22,478 nucleotides of DNA from an uncultured Clostridia bacterium (GTDB lineage: Bacteria > Bacillota > Clostridia > Christensenellales > Aristaeellaceae). The stretch is taken from positions 1 through 22,478 of the forward strand of contig CAKUFB010000011.1 in the NCBI GenBank assembly GCA_934647145.1. The letters are read 5' to 3'. The notes under the pieces were generated by a model. That model had not been told where the DNA came from. It worked only from the letters and a program-made list of their open reading frames with translations, and searched no databases. Positions 21,291-22,478 of the stretch are shown piece by piece. Every line of letters starts with the position of its first letter. Positions within the stretch are counted from its first letter, which is position 1. The position numbers and the translations under genes are program-made.

Positions 21291-22379
21291 ATGATTGAAG
21301 TAAGCCACCTGAGCAAAACCTTCCATATGAAAAGCGGCGATGTGCGCGCGGTGGACGACGTGAGCCTGAGCGTTCGGGACGGCGAGATTTTCGGCGTGAT
21401 CGGCTACTCGGGCGGCGGCAAGTCTACGCTGGTGCGATGTCTGAACCTGCTCGAGACGCCGGACAGCGGCTCGGTGTCCATCGGCGACTTCGGCGAGGTG
21501 ACCTTCCGCGGCGGCAGGGCCTATCGCCGGGAGAACGGCGCGGAAAAGCGCCTGACCGAGCGGCAGCTCTCGCAGCTTCGGCGGAGCGTGGGCATGATCT
21601 TTCAGCACTTTAACCTGCTCGATCGCTCCACGGTCTTCGACAACGTGGCCTATCCGCTCAGGTACACGGGCATGAGGCGGGCCGAAATCCGCGCGCGGGT
21701 GGAGGAGCTGCTGCAGCTGGTGGGTCTGAGCGACAAGATCGACGTCTACCCCTCGCAGCTCTCCGGCGGCCAGAAGCAGCGCGTGGCCATTGCCCGGGCG
21801 CTGGCCAACAGCCCGAAGGTGCTGCTGTCCGACGAGGCGACCAGCGCGCTCGACCCGGACGCGACCGAGGCGATCCTGAACCTTCTGCAGGATCTGAACC
21901 GCAAGCTCGGGCTGACCATCGTGCTCATCACCCACGAGATGTCGGTCATCAAAACGGTGTGCGGCCGGGTGGCGGTGATGGAAAAGGGGCGCGTGGTCGA
22001 GCAGGGCAGCGTGTACGACCTGTTTTCGCATCCGCAGGCCGAGATCACGCGCAGGTTCGTGGCCTCCTCGTCCATACTGGGCAAGATCGACCGGCTGCTG
22101 GAGGACAAGTCGCCGCTGGTGCGGCTCAGGCCGGGCGAGAAGCTGGTGCGCCTGACCTTCCAGAAGGACTGCGTGGGCGAGCATATCGTGACCACCGCGG
22201 CGAAAAAGTACGGCATCGACCTGAACATCGTGCTGGCCAATATCGACTTTCTGCAGGGCAGCCCGGTGGGCGGCCTGATCGGCGTGGTCGGCGGGGACGA
22301 AAAGAGCCTCGCGGCCGCGGTCGGGTTCCTGAAGGAGAATCACGTGCTGACGGAGGTGCTGAACGATGGAGTGGCTTGA
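21291..22379 (+). CDS. metN: Methionine ABC importer ATP-binding protein
   Basis: Cytosolic ATPase of 362 residues that powers methionine uptake. The motifs are in order: Walker A GYSGGGKST (38-46), Q-loop Q105 in GMIFQHFNLL, signature LSGGQKQR (157-164), Walker B VLLSDEATSALD (177-188) and the switch histidine H215 (ITHEMSVI). The C-terminal part (about 285-362) is the NIL domain, which in E. coli MetN binds methionine and inhibits transport. About 16 extra residues (around RGGRAYRRENGAEKRL) lie between the first strands and the Q-loop compared with E. coli MetN. AAAAGGAG precedes the ATG by about 8 bases. The 3' end overlaps metI by 14 bases, so the two are translationally coupled. Confidence 0.95.
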   Translation: MIEVSHLSKTFHMKSGDVRAVDDVSLSVRDGEIFGVIGYSGGGKSTLVRCLNLLETPDSGSVSIGDFGEVTFRGGRAYRRENGAEKRLTERQLSQLRRSVGMIFQHFNLLDRSTVFDNVAYPLRYTGMRRAEIRARVEELLQLVGLSDKIDVYPSQLSGGQKQRVAIARALANSPKVLLSDEATSALDPDATEAILNLLQDLNRKLGLTIVLITHEMSVIKTVCGRVAVMEKGRVVEQGSVYDLFSHPQAEITRRFVASSSILGKIDRLLEDKSPLVRLRPGEKLVRLTFQKDCVGEHIVTTAAKKYGIDLNIVLANIDFLQGSPVGGLIGVVGGDEKSLAAAVGFLKENHVLTEVLNDGVA

Positions 22380-22478
22380 AAAAATCGCCCCGAATCTCTA
22401 TACCTACTTTGACCGGTTCCTGACCAGCTGCAGCGCCACGGCGGAGATGTTCTTCAAGGCGGGCATGATCGCCTTCGT
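22366..22478 (+). CDS. metI: Methionine ABC importer permease, N-terminal fragment (cut by window end)
   Basis: The first 37 codons of a reading frame that begins inside the end of metN (14-base overlap), with GGAGG at 22352-22356, 9 bases before the ATG. The visible residues (MEWLEKIAPNLYTYFDRFLT and onward to MFFKAGMIAF) fit the amphipathic start of a MetI-type permease leading into its first membrane helix. Position after metQ and metN supports metI. The rest lies outside the window, so no EAA loop can be checked. Confidence 0.75.
   Translation, partial: MEWLEKIAPNLYTYFDRFLTSCSATAEMFFKAGMIAF

Overview
This is a GC-rich bacterial window that reads as a spore-forming member of the Clostridia (Firmicutes). 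The evidence is a SigK-type sporulation sigma factor, a CIRCE operator at a small heat-shock gene, strong Shine-Dalgarno sites, and an LplB-type sugar permease pair with no ATPase gene beside it. The secreted proteins carry AxA-type signal peptides without a lipobox cysteine. That pattern and the GC content suggest a Christensenellales-like gut lineage, but this placement is inference.

Layout. 1-1808 (minus): a 2[4Fe-4S] ferredoxin and an FAD-dependent oxidoreductase in an overlapping pair. 1955-6477 (plus): a divergent AraC regulator, then a solute-binding protein and two permeases of a carbohydrate ABC importer. Paired operator-like repeats lie upstream of the importer, and a terminator separates the binding protein from the permeases. 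6976-10011: a membrane-anchored AraC-type regulator and an EamA-type exporter. 10228-13272: a complete glutamate-to-proline pathway (proB, proA, proC), followed by a GNAT acetyltransferase. 13923-14648: sigK, whose last codons lie inside a repeat element. 14649-15161: tandem copies of that element. 15162-16361 (minus): an unrecognised secreted protein built of two homologous halves. 16554-18832: an M32 carboxypeptidase and an AAC(3)-fold acetyltransferase. 19039-19482 (minus): a CIRCE-controlled Hsp20. 19780-22478: a methionine-uptake operon (leader peptide, metQ, metN, start of metI), cut by the window end.

Two observations stand out, both in the methionine operon. First, a consensus promoter drives a 30-codon leader peptide with 8 Met and 4 Cys codons. 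It is followed by three mutually exclusive RNA helices: a 7-bp 1:2 helix, a 15-bp antiterminator, and a terminator with a U-tract. This is a trp-style ribosome-mediated attenuator apparently tuned to methionine, in a phylum where T-boxes and SAM riboswitches usually do this job. Second, the binding protein behind it looks circularly permuted. After the signal peptide comes the part that normally forms the C-terminal half of MetQ, then a linker, then the normal N-terminal half.

A modular repeat family of five main copies follows the stop codons of plus-strand genes and runs into the end of sigK. It consists of a large hairpin with an optional loop insertion and a conserved tail.
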